NCBI RefSeq assembly: GCF_050496765.1
Contig: NZ_JBNWEO010000019.1
Span: 62,001-126,000 of the forward strand
Length of the DNA: 64,000 bases
From: JAEVLT01 sp050496765
Lineage (GTDB): Bacteria; Bacillota; Bacilli; Bacillales; Cytobacillaceae
Direction of reading: 5' to 3'
The notes under the pieces are model-generated. The model made no database searches. It had not been told where the DNA came from and saw only the letters and a list, made by a program, of their open reading frames with translations. The translations under genes and the position numbers were made by a program. Below, in pieces: positions 17,361 to 25,848 of the stretch. Positions within the stretch are counted from its first letter, which is position 1, and every line of letters begins with the position of its first letter.

Positions 17361-17604
17361 TTCTCTTCCTCCTTAATTTCGGTCATCATCTTTCCTTTTC
17401 ATATAAAGGGTTTCCTTCAGCCTTGCTGAATATGTATTGCTTTTAGCCCAAAGAAAAGATAATCTACCACTAAAAGTTCATATGTATCATACCAAAACGA
17501 GCGAAGAAATGCCATTCATCTGAGAGACTTTTATAAATGTTCACAATGAAAGCGTGATCAAGTATTTTTTTCACTTCCATTCTTTACACGCAAAAAATCA
17601 TCTC

Positions 17605-17976
17605 TCAATATTGCGGTAAATTGCTTCTAACTGCCGCCCGAATGTCATCAATATCAAACGGTTTAGCGAAGTGAGTAATCGCTCCAAGGTTTTTTGCTTC
17701 CTTAATCATATCCAATTCTCCGTATGCGGTCATAATGATGACACGGATTTCCGGATCGATTGCTTTCATTCTTTTCAAAATTTCAATTCCGTCCATTCCG
17801 GGGATTTTCATGTCCAATAAGACGAGATCCGGGTCATGCTTTTGAACAATATCAAGCGCTTGAAGACCGTTTGCTGCCTGAAACGTATTGTACCCTTCTT
17901 TTTGGAAAACTTCATTCAATAATATACGGATTCCAAATTGATCATCAACGATTAAAATTTTCTCTTTCCCTTTCAT
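17605..17976 (-). CDS. spo0F: Sporulation phosphorelay response regulator Spo0F
   Basis: Single-domain response regulator that takes phosphate from the sporulation histidine kinases and passes it to Spo0B and on to Spo0A. The 123 residues comprise a receiver domain only: acidic pair Asp11-Asp12 in ILIVDDQFG, phospho-acceptor Asp55 in LVLLDMKIPGMDG, conserved Thr in IIMTAYGE and Lys in HFAKPFD. A GGAGG site precedes MKGKEKIL. It is divergent from ywjG, as in B. subtilis. No exact 0A box or sigma-H site was confirmed by eye in the upstream 170 bp. Confidence 0.95.
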   Translation of the reverse strand: MKGKEKILIVDDQFGIRILLNEVFQKEGYNTFQAANGLQALDIVQKHDPDLVLLDMKIPGMDGIEILKRMKAIDPEIRVIIMTAYGELDMIKEAKNLGAITHFAKPFDIDDIRAAVRSNLPQY

Positions 17977-18151
17977 AACTCCTCCACCTCTTCCTATTCT
18001 TTAAATTGCTGTGTTCTTTTCCCCCATGTATATGTTCGATTATTTTTCGTCATTTCCTTCCTTTTCTCCTATTAAAAAGGTCAATTTTGTTAATTTTTTT
18101 ATCGTGCTATAATATTGGCAGCAACTATAGAAGGAGGCGGCACCCAAAGAG

Positions 18152-18684
18152 ATGTTAAAAATGTTTACGACCCAATTGTCGGGGCTGTTTAAAAAATAGC
18201 GGAAAAAGAAGCGTTTGCGATTGAAGATGGCGCCCGCCTGCTTGCCCAGGCTCCAGCTGGCGATGGGGCGGTTTATTTTTATGGAGCAAAGGAAATGAAG
18301 GCCGTTTTGCCAGAGGCGACAGAAGGCGCAGAACCACTTCAGTTTGCAAAAACGTTAACAGAACCCCGTGCGGTGGAATTAACGGAGGCTGACCGGATCG
18401 TGATCTTTTCCCGCTACTCCACAGATTCGGAGGCAGTTGCGCTTGCAGCCCATTTAAATGAAAAAGGGATTCCCTTTGTAGCGGTGTCTTCTGTTTCTGA
18501 AACAGCTGGCAGCGCCGATTTGACTGAACTGGCCGATGTTCATATTAACCTTTGGCTGACAAAAGGATTGCTGCCAGATGAACAAGGCGGCCGCTTTGGC
18601 CAGCCATTTGCAATGGCAGCATTGTTTGTCTACTACGGCCTTTCCTTTACAATGAATGAGATTTTGGCTGAATACGAATTGTAA
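18152..18684 (+). pseudogene. ywjG: DUF2529 protein YwjG, frameshifted in an A6 run
   Basis: The reading frame begins ATG at 18152 (MLKMFTTQLSGLFKK) and stops at TAG 18197-18199. If one A is added to the A6 run at 18191-18196, the frame continues through IAEKEAFAIEDGARLLAQ to the stop at 18682-18684, giving a full YwjG-like protein ending LFVYYGLSFTMNEILAEYEL. The function is unknown; the family shows a SIS-like sugar-isomerase pattern. Divergent position to spo0F and next to pyrG matches B. subtilis. The missing base may be a sequencing error, real decay or a slippage site; the remaining frame shows no further damage. Confidence 0.82.
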
Positions 18685-18816
18685 ATTGAAAGCCTGCAAA
18701 CGTGGATTCGTGATAAAAAAGGCATTGGAGGTTGGCCGTTTCGAAGGTACTATATGAATCGTGATTAGCTAAGAAAAAACACCAGACTATTTCGACCAGG
18801 CTGATAGTACAAAAAA

Positions 18817-18844
18817 TCGCCAGCCCATTTCGTCCAGGCTGGCG
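18817..18844 (-). terminator. Terminator of pyrG
   Basis: CGCCAGCC (18818-18825) pairs with GGCTGGCG (18837-18844), with A6 to the left giving the minus-strand U-tract. A degenerate second copy of the same hairpin lies at 18782-18806. Confidence 0.85.
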
Positions 18845-18852
18845 TTTTTTTG

Positions 18853-20451
18853 TTATTTATTCCCCAAAGAGGCTTTAATAAATTCGCGGAACAGCGGCTG
18901 CGGGCGAGTTGGCCGCGATACTAGCTCAGGGTGAAACTGTGAAGCGACGAACCAAGGATGATCCTTCAGCTCAATAATTTCCACAAGGCGGCCATCCGGG
19001 CTTGTCCCAGAGAAGACAAAACCGGCCTGCTCCATCTGCTGACGGAATTGGTTGTTGAATTCATAACGATGGCGATGGCGCTCATACACAACTTCTTCGC
19101 CATATGCTTCAGCTACCTTTGTATTATCAGCAAGGCGGCATGGATACAAGCCAAGGCGGAGCGTACCGCCCAAATCTTCAATATCCTTTTGCTCCGGAAG
19201 CAAGTCGATAATGGGATAGTTTGTATTCGGGTCAATTTCCGAAGAATGGGCTCCCTTCAGGCCAAGCACATTGCGGGCATACTCAACCGTTGCCAGCTGC
19301 ATGCCTAAGCAAATGCCGAGAAACGGCTTTTTGTGTTCGCGCGCATATTGGATTGCGTGAATTTTCCCGTCAATACCGCGATCGCCAAATCCTCCAGGAA
19401 CAAGAATTCCGTCTGCATCCCTTAATAGTTCTTCAACATTCTCGGCTGTCACCTCATCCGAGTTGATCCAATCAATGTCAATATCCGAATCAAAGGTGTA
19501 GCCTGCATGTTTTAATGCTTCAACAACTGAAATATAGGCGTCTTGCAAGGAGACATATTTCCCGACCAAAGCAATTTTTGTTGTTTTTGAAAGGGAACGA
19601 ACTTTGTCAACTAGCTGTTTCCATTCGGTCATATCGGCTTCTTTTGTAATGAGCTTAAAATGATCGCAAACGATCTGATCCATATGCTGTTCTTGCAAAG
19701 CAAGCGGCACAGCATAAAGGGTATCTGCATCCTGCATTTCAATAACCGCTTTTTTATCGATATCACAGAATAGAGCAATTTTGTCCTTCATTTCTTGAGA
19801 AACAGGCATTTCCGTCCGGACAACAATAATGTTTGGCTGAATGCCAAGGCTGCGCAGCTCTTTCACACTGTGCTGTGTTGGCTTTGTCTTCATTTCACCT
19901 GCTGCTTTAATGTACGGAATTAAGGTGCAGTGAACATACATGACATTGTCGCTTCCGATATCGCTTTTAATCTGGCGGATCGCTTCAAGGAATGGCAGTG
20001 ATTCGATATCGCCGACAGTTCCGCCAATTTCCGTAATGACTACATCCGCATTCGTTTCTTTCCCTGCCCGGAAAACGCGGTCTTTGATTTCATTGGTAAT
20101 ATGCGGAATGACTTGAACCGTACCGCCTAAATAATCCCCGCGCCGCTCTTTTCGCAGGACAGTTGAGTAAATTTTTCCAGTCGTGACATTATTGTATTTA
20201 GTTAAGTTGATGTCGATAAAACGCTCATAATGGCCCAGATCCAAATCGGTTTCCGCGCCGTCATCTGTTACAAACACTTCGCCGTGCTGGTACGGGCTCA
20301 TGGTTCCAGGGTCAACGTTGATGTATGGATCAAATTTTTGAATCGTCACATTTAAGCCCCTGTTTTTTAACAGCCGCCCAAGCGATGCAGCGGTTATTCC
20401 TTTTCCAAGCGACGAAACCACACCGCCGGTTACAAAAATATATTTTGTCAT
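18853..20451 (-). CDS. pyrG: CTP synthase
   Basis: Makes CTP from UTP, ATP and glutamine. The 532 residues are the full two-domain enzyme: N-terminal amidoligase (VTGGVVSSLGKGITAASLG, later ITEIGGTVGDIESLPFLEA) and C-terminal glutamine amidotransferase with the nucleophile in LGICLGMQLA and a His/Glu pair near SQFHPE. The ribosome site is GAGGGGG. A sigma-A promoter, a GGGCT initial transcribed sequence and an attenuator hairpin lie upstream (20545-20658), so it is expected to be induced when CTP is low. Confidence 0.97.
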   Translation of the reverse strand: MTKYIFVTGGVVSSLGKGITAASLGRLLKNRGLNVTIQKFDPYINVDPGTMSPYQHGEVFVTDDGAETDLDLGHYERFIDINLTKYNNVTTGKIYSTVLRKERRGDYLGGTVQVIPHITNEIKDRVFRAGKETNADVVITEIGGTVGDIESLPFLEAIRQIKSDIGSDNVMYVHCTLIPYIKAAGEMKTKPTQHSVKELRSLGIQPNIIVVRTEMPVSQEMKDKIALFCDIDKKAVIEMQDADTLYAVPLALQEQHMDQIVCDHFKLITKEADMTEWKQLVDKVRSLSKTTKIALVGKYVSLQDAYISVVEALKHAGYTFDSDIDIDWINSDEVTAENVEELLRDADGILVPGGFGDRGIDGKIHAIQYAREHKKPFLGICLGMQLATVEYARNVLGLKGAHSSEIDPNTNYPIIDLLPEQKDIEDLGGTLRLGLYPCRLADNTKVAEAYGEEVVYERHRHRYEFNNQFRQQMEQAGFVFSGTSPDGRLVEIIELKDHPWFVASQFHPELVSRPTRPQPLFREFIKASLGNK

Positions 20452-20544
20452 TTTTTATCCCCCTCAATTACAGTTTGTGCATTCTCTTATGTGTTTAAGG
20501 CACTTTTTTAAAAAAGTTACGGAAAGCAAAAGGATGATATTGCC

Positions 20545-20586
20545 AAAAATAAAAGCACTCCACTTACACAAGGTAAGGGAGCGCTT
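20545..20586 (-). promoter_or_regulatory. pyrG leader attenuator hairpin
   Basis: On the minus strand, a stem made from 20553-20566 and 20574-20586 (AAGCGCTCCCTTA against TAAGTGGAGTGCTT, one wobble and one mismatch) is followed by a T-rich tract TTTTATTTTT. The 5' arm contains CTCCCTTA, the pyrimidine stretch able to pair with extra G residues added at the transcript start. This matches the known B. subtilis pyrG attenuation by reiterative transcription. Confidence 0.8.
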
Positions 20587-20617
20587 ATTCGCTATGATCA
20601 ATCGTCCTTTTTCAAGG

Positions 20618-20658
20618 AGCCCAAAAATGATTCTACAAGGGCAGAATAAAAAAGTCAA
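20618..20658 (-). promoter_or_regulatory. pyrG promoter with GGGC start
   Basis: The -35 box TTGACT (20658-20653), a 17-bp spacer and the -10 box TAGAAT (20635-20630) are followed after seven bases by GGGCTCC, with the predicted +1 at 20622. GGGC is the start sequence needed for CTP-sensitive G addition in Bacillus pyrG. Confidence 0.82.
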
Positions 20659-20663
20659 GCTGG

Positions 20664-21239
20664 TTATACATCTTCTTCCTCTTCCACTTCTTCATCCAGT
20701 TCATCGAGGTCATCCAACTCTTCATCTTCTAAGTCGAATTCTTCTTCCTCTTCTTCCTCGACGACATCTTCATCGCCGAAATCTTCCGCATCATCATCAA
20801 GATCGTCAAAATCTTCTTCCTCATCAAGCAGATCGGTGTCGTCTTCAAAGTCATCAAGATCATCGTAGTCGAGATCGTCTTCGAGTTCTTCGAGCTCATC
20901 AAGATCGATATCGTCTTCATCCACTGCTTTCTTCGCCTTTTTCTTCTTCGGTTTCACGGTTGTAACGACTTCTTCTTCGATCGTATCAACCGGATACCAA
21001 GTTCTTAGCCCCCAGCGATTTTCTCCTACTGCCAGGAATCGGCCATCTATGTTCAAATCGGTGTAATACTGCGCAATTTTGGCTCTGACTTCTGCTTCTG
21101 ACAGCCCAAGCGCTTGAGCTACTTCATTCATTAATTCATTGAACGAAACTGGCTGCTTGCTGTCCTTTAAAAATTCAAAAGCAATTTCAATGAAAGACAT
21201 TTCTTGCAATTGCTCTTTTGAATATTGTGCTATACCCAC
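20664..21239 (-). CDS. rpoE: DNA-directed RNA polymerase delta subunit
   Basis: Gram-positive RNA polymerase subunit that speeds enzyme recycling and reduces non-specific binding. The 191 residues have an N-terminal folded HARE-HTH-type domain (YSKEQLQEMSFIEIAFEFL to LRTWYPVDT) and a very acidic C-terminal tail of Asp and Glu from about residue 105. The start is taken at the GTG at 21239 (MGIAQYSKEQ), ten bases after AAAGGA and matching B. subtilis; the ORF could reach a GTG three codons earlier. The pyrG promoter begins immediately after its stop. Confidence 0.94.
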   Translation of the reverse strand: MGIAQYSKEQLQEMSFIEIAFEFLKDSKQPVSFNELMNEVAQALGLSEAEVRAKIAQYYTDLNIDGRFLAVGENRWGLRTWYPVDTIEEEVVTTVKPKKKKAKKAVDEDDIDLDELEELEDDLDYDDLDDFEDDTDLLDEEEDFDDLDDDAEDFGDEDVVEEEEEEEFDLEDEELDDLDELDEEVEEEEDV

Positions 21240-21367
21240 TATCGGCACATCCTTTCTCTATTCACACCTTACACTCCATCAAAGCGAGTGATGACGGACT
21301 TTTAGAAAAATTTCTCCCAGAATACATATTCTTCATTATAAACAAATTTCTCCCGTTTATGCTAGTA

Positions 21368-21577
21368 CTATCTGCTGTCCTGCTTGATTTTTTCTTCTTT
21401 TGCTATGACATTGTCTGCCGGTTCTCGATGTTTTAATTTTTTTGCTTCCTTTATGGTGATGGAGAGAAAGAAAAGAGCGAGCAGCAAAAAGGAGATTGCC
21501 CCTAATTGGCGCGCGTAAAGGTAGTACAATGGCCAGGCAAAAATCAATAAAAGGATCATGATATGGGATAATTTCAT
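21368..21577 (-). CDS. Small two-helix membrane protein of unknown function
   Basis: I do not recognise this gene. The predicted 69 residues start MKLSHIMILLLIFAWPLYYL, with a second hydrophobic segment (LGAISFLLLALFFLSI) and a charged, Lys/Glu-rich C-terminal tail. An AGGTGG site lies six bases before this ATG; an upstream ATG at 21604 has a weaker site. An overlapping frame (21357-21587) is less protein-like. It lies between icmF and rpoE on the same strand. Confidence 0.6.
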   Translation of the reverse strand: MKLSHIMILLLIFAWPLYYLYARQLGAISFLLLALFFLSITIKEAKKLKHREPADNVIAKEEKIKQDSR

Positions 21578-21691
21578 CTGCTTCCACCTGCCAAGATTAC
21601 TCATTTTCTGTCAATCCTTTGCTTAAGACGACCAGCCTGAACGAAAAACAGATCGATGTCCTAGCAAAATTAATTTAAACACATTTAGAGC

Positions 21692-21720
21692 AAAAAAAAC
21701 AATGGCTTTACTCGCCATTG
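21692..21720 (-). terminator. Terminator of icmF
   Basis: CAATGGC (21700-21706) pairs with GCCATTG (21714-21720), followed on the minus strand by T8. It ends the fad/icm block. Confidence 0.85.
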
Positions 21721-21740
21721 AAAAATTTCTTCATTTCTTT

Positions 21741-24700
21741 CTACATATTTCTACGGTATTGGCCGCCGACTTCGTAGAGGGCTTTTGTGATTTGGCCGAG
21801 GCTTGCGACTTTTACAGTTTCCATTAATTCTGCAAAAATATTGCCATTGTTTACGGCTGTTTGTTTCAATCGCTGCAGTGCTTTCGGTGCGGCATCCGCA
21901 TGGCGTTTATGAAACTCGTTTAAGTTGGCAATTTGCAGCTCTTTTTCTTGCTTTGATGCCCTTGCAAGCTCCATTTGGTCAATGGACTCTTCAGGAGGCG
22001 GATTCGGATTTACATACGTATTGACGCCGATAATCGGCAGCTCGCCGGAATGTTTTTTCATTTCATAAAGCATGGACTCCTCCTGAATTTTCCCCCGCTG
22101 GTACTGGGTTTCCATCGCTCCTAACACCCCGCCACGATCATTGATTCGTTCAAATTCTCTTAGCACTGCTTCCTCGACAAGATCGGTCAGCTCTTCAATT
22201 ATAAACGAACCTTGCAGTGGATTCTCATTTTTTGAAAGACCATGCTCCTTTGTAATAATCATTTGAATGGCCATCGCCCTTCTGACCGATTCCTCGGTCG
22301 GCGTTGTAATTGCCTCATCATACGCGTTTGTATGGAGCGAATTGCAATTATCCGATAATGCCATCAATGCCTGCAATGTCGTACGAATATCATTAAAGTC
22401 AATTTCCTGAGCATGCAGTGAACGGCCCGATGTCTGAATATGGTATTTCAGTTTCTGACTGCGCTCGTTTGCACCATATTTGTCGCGCATCACCGTTGCC
22501 CAAATGCGGCGGGCCACCCGGCCAATGACGGTATATTCCGGATCAAGTCCATTCGAGAAAAAGAAGGAAAGATTTGGAGCAAAGTCATCAATCTTCATCC
22601 CACGGCTTAAATAATATTCCACATACGTAAAGCCATTGGCCAGTGTAAACGCAAGCTGGGAAATCGGATTGGCCCCCGCTTCGGCAATATGATAGCCGGA
22701 GATCGACACAGAATAATAATTCCGCACTTGATGATCAATAAAATACTGCTGAATATCCCCCATCATCCGGAGGGCAAATTCTGTTGAAAAGATACACGTA
22801 TTTTGCCCCTGATCTTCTTTTAAAATATCAGCCTGCACCGTGCCGCGCACAGTCTTTAACGTGTACGCCTTGACGTCATCCCGCTCAGCGGCGGTCAGCG
22901 GCCTGCCCAGCTCCGCTTCCTTTTTTGAAAGCTGCTGTTCGATTGCAGTGTTCATAAACATCGCCAAAATAATTGGCGCCGGGCCATTGATCGTCATCGA
23001 CACGGAGGTAGAGGGATCGCATAAATCAAAGCCGGCATACAGCTTTTTCATATCGTCAAGCGTACAGATGCTGACGCCGCTTTCGCCGATTTTGCCGTAA
23101 ATATCCGGACGGTAATCAGGATCTTCCCCGTAAAGCGTTACCGAGTCAAATGCTGTGCTTAGACGTTTCGCCGGATCATCCTTTGAAAGATAGTGAAAGC
23201 GGCGGTTTGTTCGCTCGGGCGTCCCCTCTCCGGCAAATTGCCGCTTCGGATCCTCCCCTTCCCGTTTAAACGGAAAGACCCCGGCAGTATACGGGAACGA
23301 TCCTGGAACATTTTCACGGTAAATCCAGCGGAGAATTTCACCGTAATCCCGATACTTTGGCAAAACAACCTTTGGAATATCCAAGCCGGACAAGCTTTTT
23401 GTTTTTAAAGCCGTTAGGATTTCTTTATCGCGAATTCTTGTAACAAACTGCTCTGCCCTATAGATTTGTTTCATTTCTTCCCAGCCATCAAGAATTTTTT
23501 TCGACTCCGGCGTTAACATTGCCTCCGTTTGTTGCTGAATGGCGAGCAAAGCGGCCACGACTTCCGGGTTAGCGCCGGCGTGCTTGACCGCATCCAGTGC
23601 CCCTTCCAATTGAAACAGTTTTCGGGCAACTCCCGCCTGTTCCTCCGCTTTCTGATGGTAACGGCGAACCGTTTCGGTCATTTCACGCAAATAATAACGG
23701 CGGTCATTTGGGATAATGACATTTTGCTTTTGCGTATTGGCCTGTTTGCTGAAGGATGTCTGCCAATCGGTTCCGGTCTTTTCATTTATTTTTTCAATCA
23801 GGGCCGCAAACAGGGCATTCGTTCCCGGATCGTTGAACTGGCTGGCAATGGTGCCATAGACGGGCATTTCCGAAGGATCTTTTTCAAACAGCATCCGGCT
23901 CCGCTGATATTGTTTCTGCACTTGATTTCGCGCATCTTCTGAACCTTTGCGCTCAAATTTATTAATGACAATCAAATCGGCAAAATCGATCATATCAATT
24001 TTCTCCAGCTGGGAAGGGGCGCCAAATTCGCTTGTCATGACATATAACGAGACATCACAAATTTCCGTAATCTCGGCATCGCCTTGGCCGATTCCGCTCG
24101 TTTCGACAATGATCAAATCAAAGCCGGCAGCCTTTACAACGGCTAATGCATCACGGATGGCAAGTGATAGCTCGTTTTTGGACGATCTGGTTGCAAGGCT
24201 GCGCATAAAAACTTGGGGATGGAAAATGGCATTCATGCGAATTCGATCTCCAAGTAGCGCACCGCCAGTCTTTTGTTTTGTCGGATCGACCGATAAAACG
24301 GCTACTTTTTTCTCCGGGATTTCATTGAGAAAGCGGCGAATCAGTTCATCGGTAAGCGAGCTTTTGCCTGCGCCGCCTGTTCCGGTGATTCCGACAACCG
24401 GAGTTTGGGACGGCATCGCTTTGATTTTATCAAGTACATGCTCCAGTGCCGCCGCGGCATCTCCTTGCTTGTCAACATGAAGCTCGGCAAGCGTAATCAG
24501 CTTGGCAACCGTATTGACATCCCCTGTGGCGAGTTTGTCAATTAACTCTACTGTTTGCCGATCAACCGTTGAAAAATCACACTCTTCCAGCATGATGTTA
24601 ATCATTCCTTGAAGCCCCAGCTGCCGGCCATCTTCGGGCGAAAAAATCCTCGCGATTCCGTATTCGTGCAGCTCCTTTATTTCCCTCGGAATGATCACCC

Positions 24701-25007
24701 CGCCACCTCCACCGTAAATGCGGATTTGTGGCGCCCCTTTTTCACGCAGCAAATCATACATATAGTTAAAATACTCCACATGCCCGCCTTGATAAGAAGA
24801 AATCGCGATTCCCTGTACATCCTCTTGGATCGCTGCATTTACGACTTCTTCCACCGAGCGATTGTGACCAAGGTGAATGACTTCCGCCCCGCTCGCTTGC
24901 AGGATTCGTCTCATAATATTAATCGATGCATCGTGTCCATCAAAAAGGCTCGAAGCCGTGACAAAACGAATATGATGCTTCGGCCGATAAATCTCCGTTG
25001 CGCTCAT
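21741..25007 (-). CDS. icmF: Fused isobutyryl-CoA mutase (IcmF)
   Basis: Coenzyme B12-dependent mutase that interconverts isobutyryl-CoA and n-butyryl-CoA (some IcmF enzymes also act on isovaleryl- or pivalyl-CoA). The 1088 residues carry the domains in IcmF order: B12-binding domain (about 10-145, with FDGHDASINIMRRIL), a MeaI-like G-protein chaperone (P-loop GITGTGGAGKSSLTDELIRR; NKFERKGSEDA in place of NKxD) and the TIM-barrel mutase domain (from about 550 to 1050). Start and GAGGGGG site are clear. It follows the TetR gene in the acyl-CoA degradation block, consistent with branched-chain acyl-CoA entering beta-oxidation. The exact substrate is not decided here. Confidence 0.93.
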   Translation of the reverse strand: MSATEIYRPKHHIRFVTASSLFDGHDASINIMRRILQASGAEVIHLGHNRSVEEVVNAAIQEDVQGIAISSYQGGHVEYFNYMYDLLREKGAPQIRIYGGGGGVIIPREIKELHEYGIARIFSPEDGRQLGLQGMINIMLEECDFSTVDRQTVELIDKLATGDVNTVAKLITLAELHVDKQGDAAAALEHVLDKIKAMPSQTPVVGITGTGGAGKSSLTDELIRRFLNEIPEKKVAVLSVDPTKQKTGGALLGDRIRMNAIFHPQVFMRSLATRSSKNELSLAIRDALAVVKAAGFDLIIVETSGIGQGDAEITEICDVSLYVMTSEFGAPSQLEKIDMIDFADLIVINKFERKGSEDARNQVQKQYQRSRMLFEKDPSEMPVYGTIASQFNDPGTNALFAALIEKINEKTGTDWQTSFSKQANTQKQNVIIPNDRRYYLREMTETVRRYHQKAEEQAGVARKLFQLEGALDAVKHAGANPEVVAALLAIQQQTEAMLTPESKKILDGWEEMKQIYRAEQFVTRIRDKEILTALKTKSLSGLDIPKVVLPKYRDYGEILRWIYRENVPGSFPYTAGVFPFKREGEDPKRQFAGEGTPERTNRRFHYLSKDDPAKRLSTAFDSVTLYGEDPDYRPDIYGKIGESGVSICTLDDMKKLYAGFDLCDPSTSVSMTINGPAPIILAMFMNTAIEQQLSKKEAELGRPLTAAERDDVKAYTLKTVRGTVQADILKEDQGQNTCIFSTEFALRMMGDIQQYFIDHQVRNYYSVSISGYHIAEAGANPISQLAFTLANGFTYVEYYLSRGMKIDDFAPNLSFFFSNGLDPEYTVIGRVARRIWATVMRDKYGANERSQKLKYHIQTSGRSLHAQEIDFNDIRTTLQALMALSDNCNSLHTNAYDEAITTPTEESVRRAMAIQMIITKEHGLSKNENPLQGSFIIEELTDLVEEAVLREFERINDRGGVLGAMETQYQRGKIQEESMLYEMKKHSGELPIIGVNTYVNPNPPPEESIDQMELARASKQEKELQIANLNEFHKRHADAAPKALQRLKQTAVNNGNIFAELMETVKVASLGQITKALYEVGGQYRRNM

Positions 25008-25038
25008 TTTTCTCCCCCTCTCCGTTTAAACCGGCCTC

Positions 25039-25698
25039 TTATTGAGTTGTGAACTTTTCTGCGGTACAACTTGGCTGATACTTAAGGAATCCTGCAAATA
25101 AGAGCTCCGTTTGAATTTCAATATATTCTTCCAGCTTGTATACTTTTTGCAGCTCCCAGCGGCGGAAGGCCCACATTTGTCCTTGAACAATAATATTATG
25201 AGCGATCATTTTGACTTGCTTTTCCGTTAGGTTGAGCACGCCATTTTCAACACATTTTTCCAGAAGCTCGGCAAACATGGAGGCCATTTCCACTTCTTTG
25301 CGCAAAACATATGGAAGCGCATCTTTTGAAAGCGACTTTGCCTCCTGATACATGACAAGCACTTCATCCTGCATCTCATCCACAATTCGGAAATAATCTG
25401 CAATTCCAAGCTTCAGATTGGCAAGCGTCCCTTGGCTCGGATCAATATCCATTTGCAGCCGTTCGCGGACATGGTCATAAATGCTGTCGCATACAAGGTA
25501 GAGAACGTCCTCTTTCGTCCGGATGTATTCGTACAATGTGCCGATGCTAAATCCAGCTTCCCTGGCAATTTCTCTTGTTGTTGTCCGATGAAAGCCTTTT
25601 TGTTTAAACAGCGCAACCGCACCTTTTATCATTTGATCCCGCCGCTTCTTTACAAGACGTTCATCCTTGACGGATGCTGATACGTCCAGTCTTTTCAT
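25039..25698 (-). CDS. TetR/AcrR-family regulator, probable fatty-acid degradation repressor
   Basis: The 219-residue regulator has an N-terminal helix-turn-helix (IKGAVALFKQKGFHRTTTREIAREAGFSIGTLYEYIRTKED, residues about 24-65) and a ligand-binding C-terminal domain. The ribosome site is GGGAAGTG before MKRLDVSAS. It lies between icmF and the acyl-CoA dehydrogenase genes. Two FadR-like palindromes upstream of thl and fadF suggest a B. subtilis FadR (YsiA)-like role, with repression relieved by acyl-CoA. The link between regulator and sites is inferred. Confidence 0.85.
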   Translation of the reverse strand: MKRLDVSASVKDERLVKKRRDQMIKGAVALFKQKGFHRTTTREIAREAGFSIGTLYEYIRTKEDVLYLVCDSIYDHVRERLQMDIDPSQGTLANLKLGIADYFRIVDEMQDEVLVMYQEAKSLSKDALPYVLRKEVEMASMFAELLEKCVENGVLNLTEKQVKMIAHNIIVQGQMWAFRRWELQKVYKLEEYIEIQTELLFAGFLKYQPSCTAEKFTTQ

Positions 25699-25774
25699 TC
25701 ACTTCCCACCGCCTTTACCGCTGTCCATACTTCTTTCGGAATGGCCCTTTTTTAAAAAAAGCGTACGCGCCAAC

Positions 25775-25799
25775 CGCAGCAATGTATGCTGCGTTTTTT
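25775..25799. terminator. Hairpin between acyl-CoA dehydrogenase and tetR
   Basis: CGCAGCA (25775-25781) pairs with TGCTGCG (25787-25793), followed on the plus strand by T6. On the minus strand, the direction of the genes, no good T-tract follows, so it may only slow or process the transcript. Confidence 0.35.
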
Positions 25800-25848
25800 C
25801 GCCGATCGAGCCTTAGGTTTTCCGCATCGTACCGGCATTTTCCAACCA

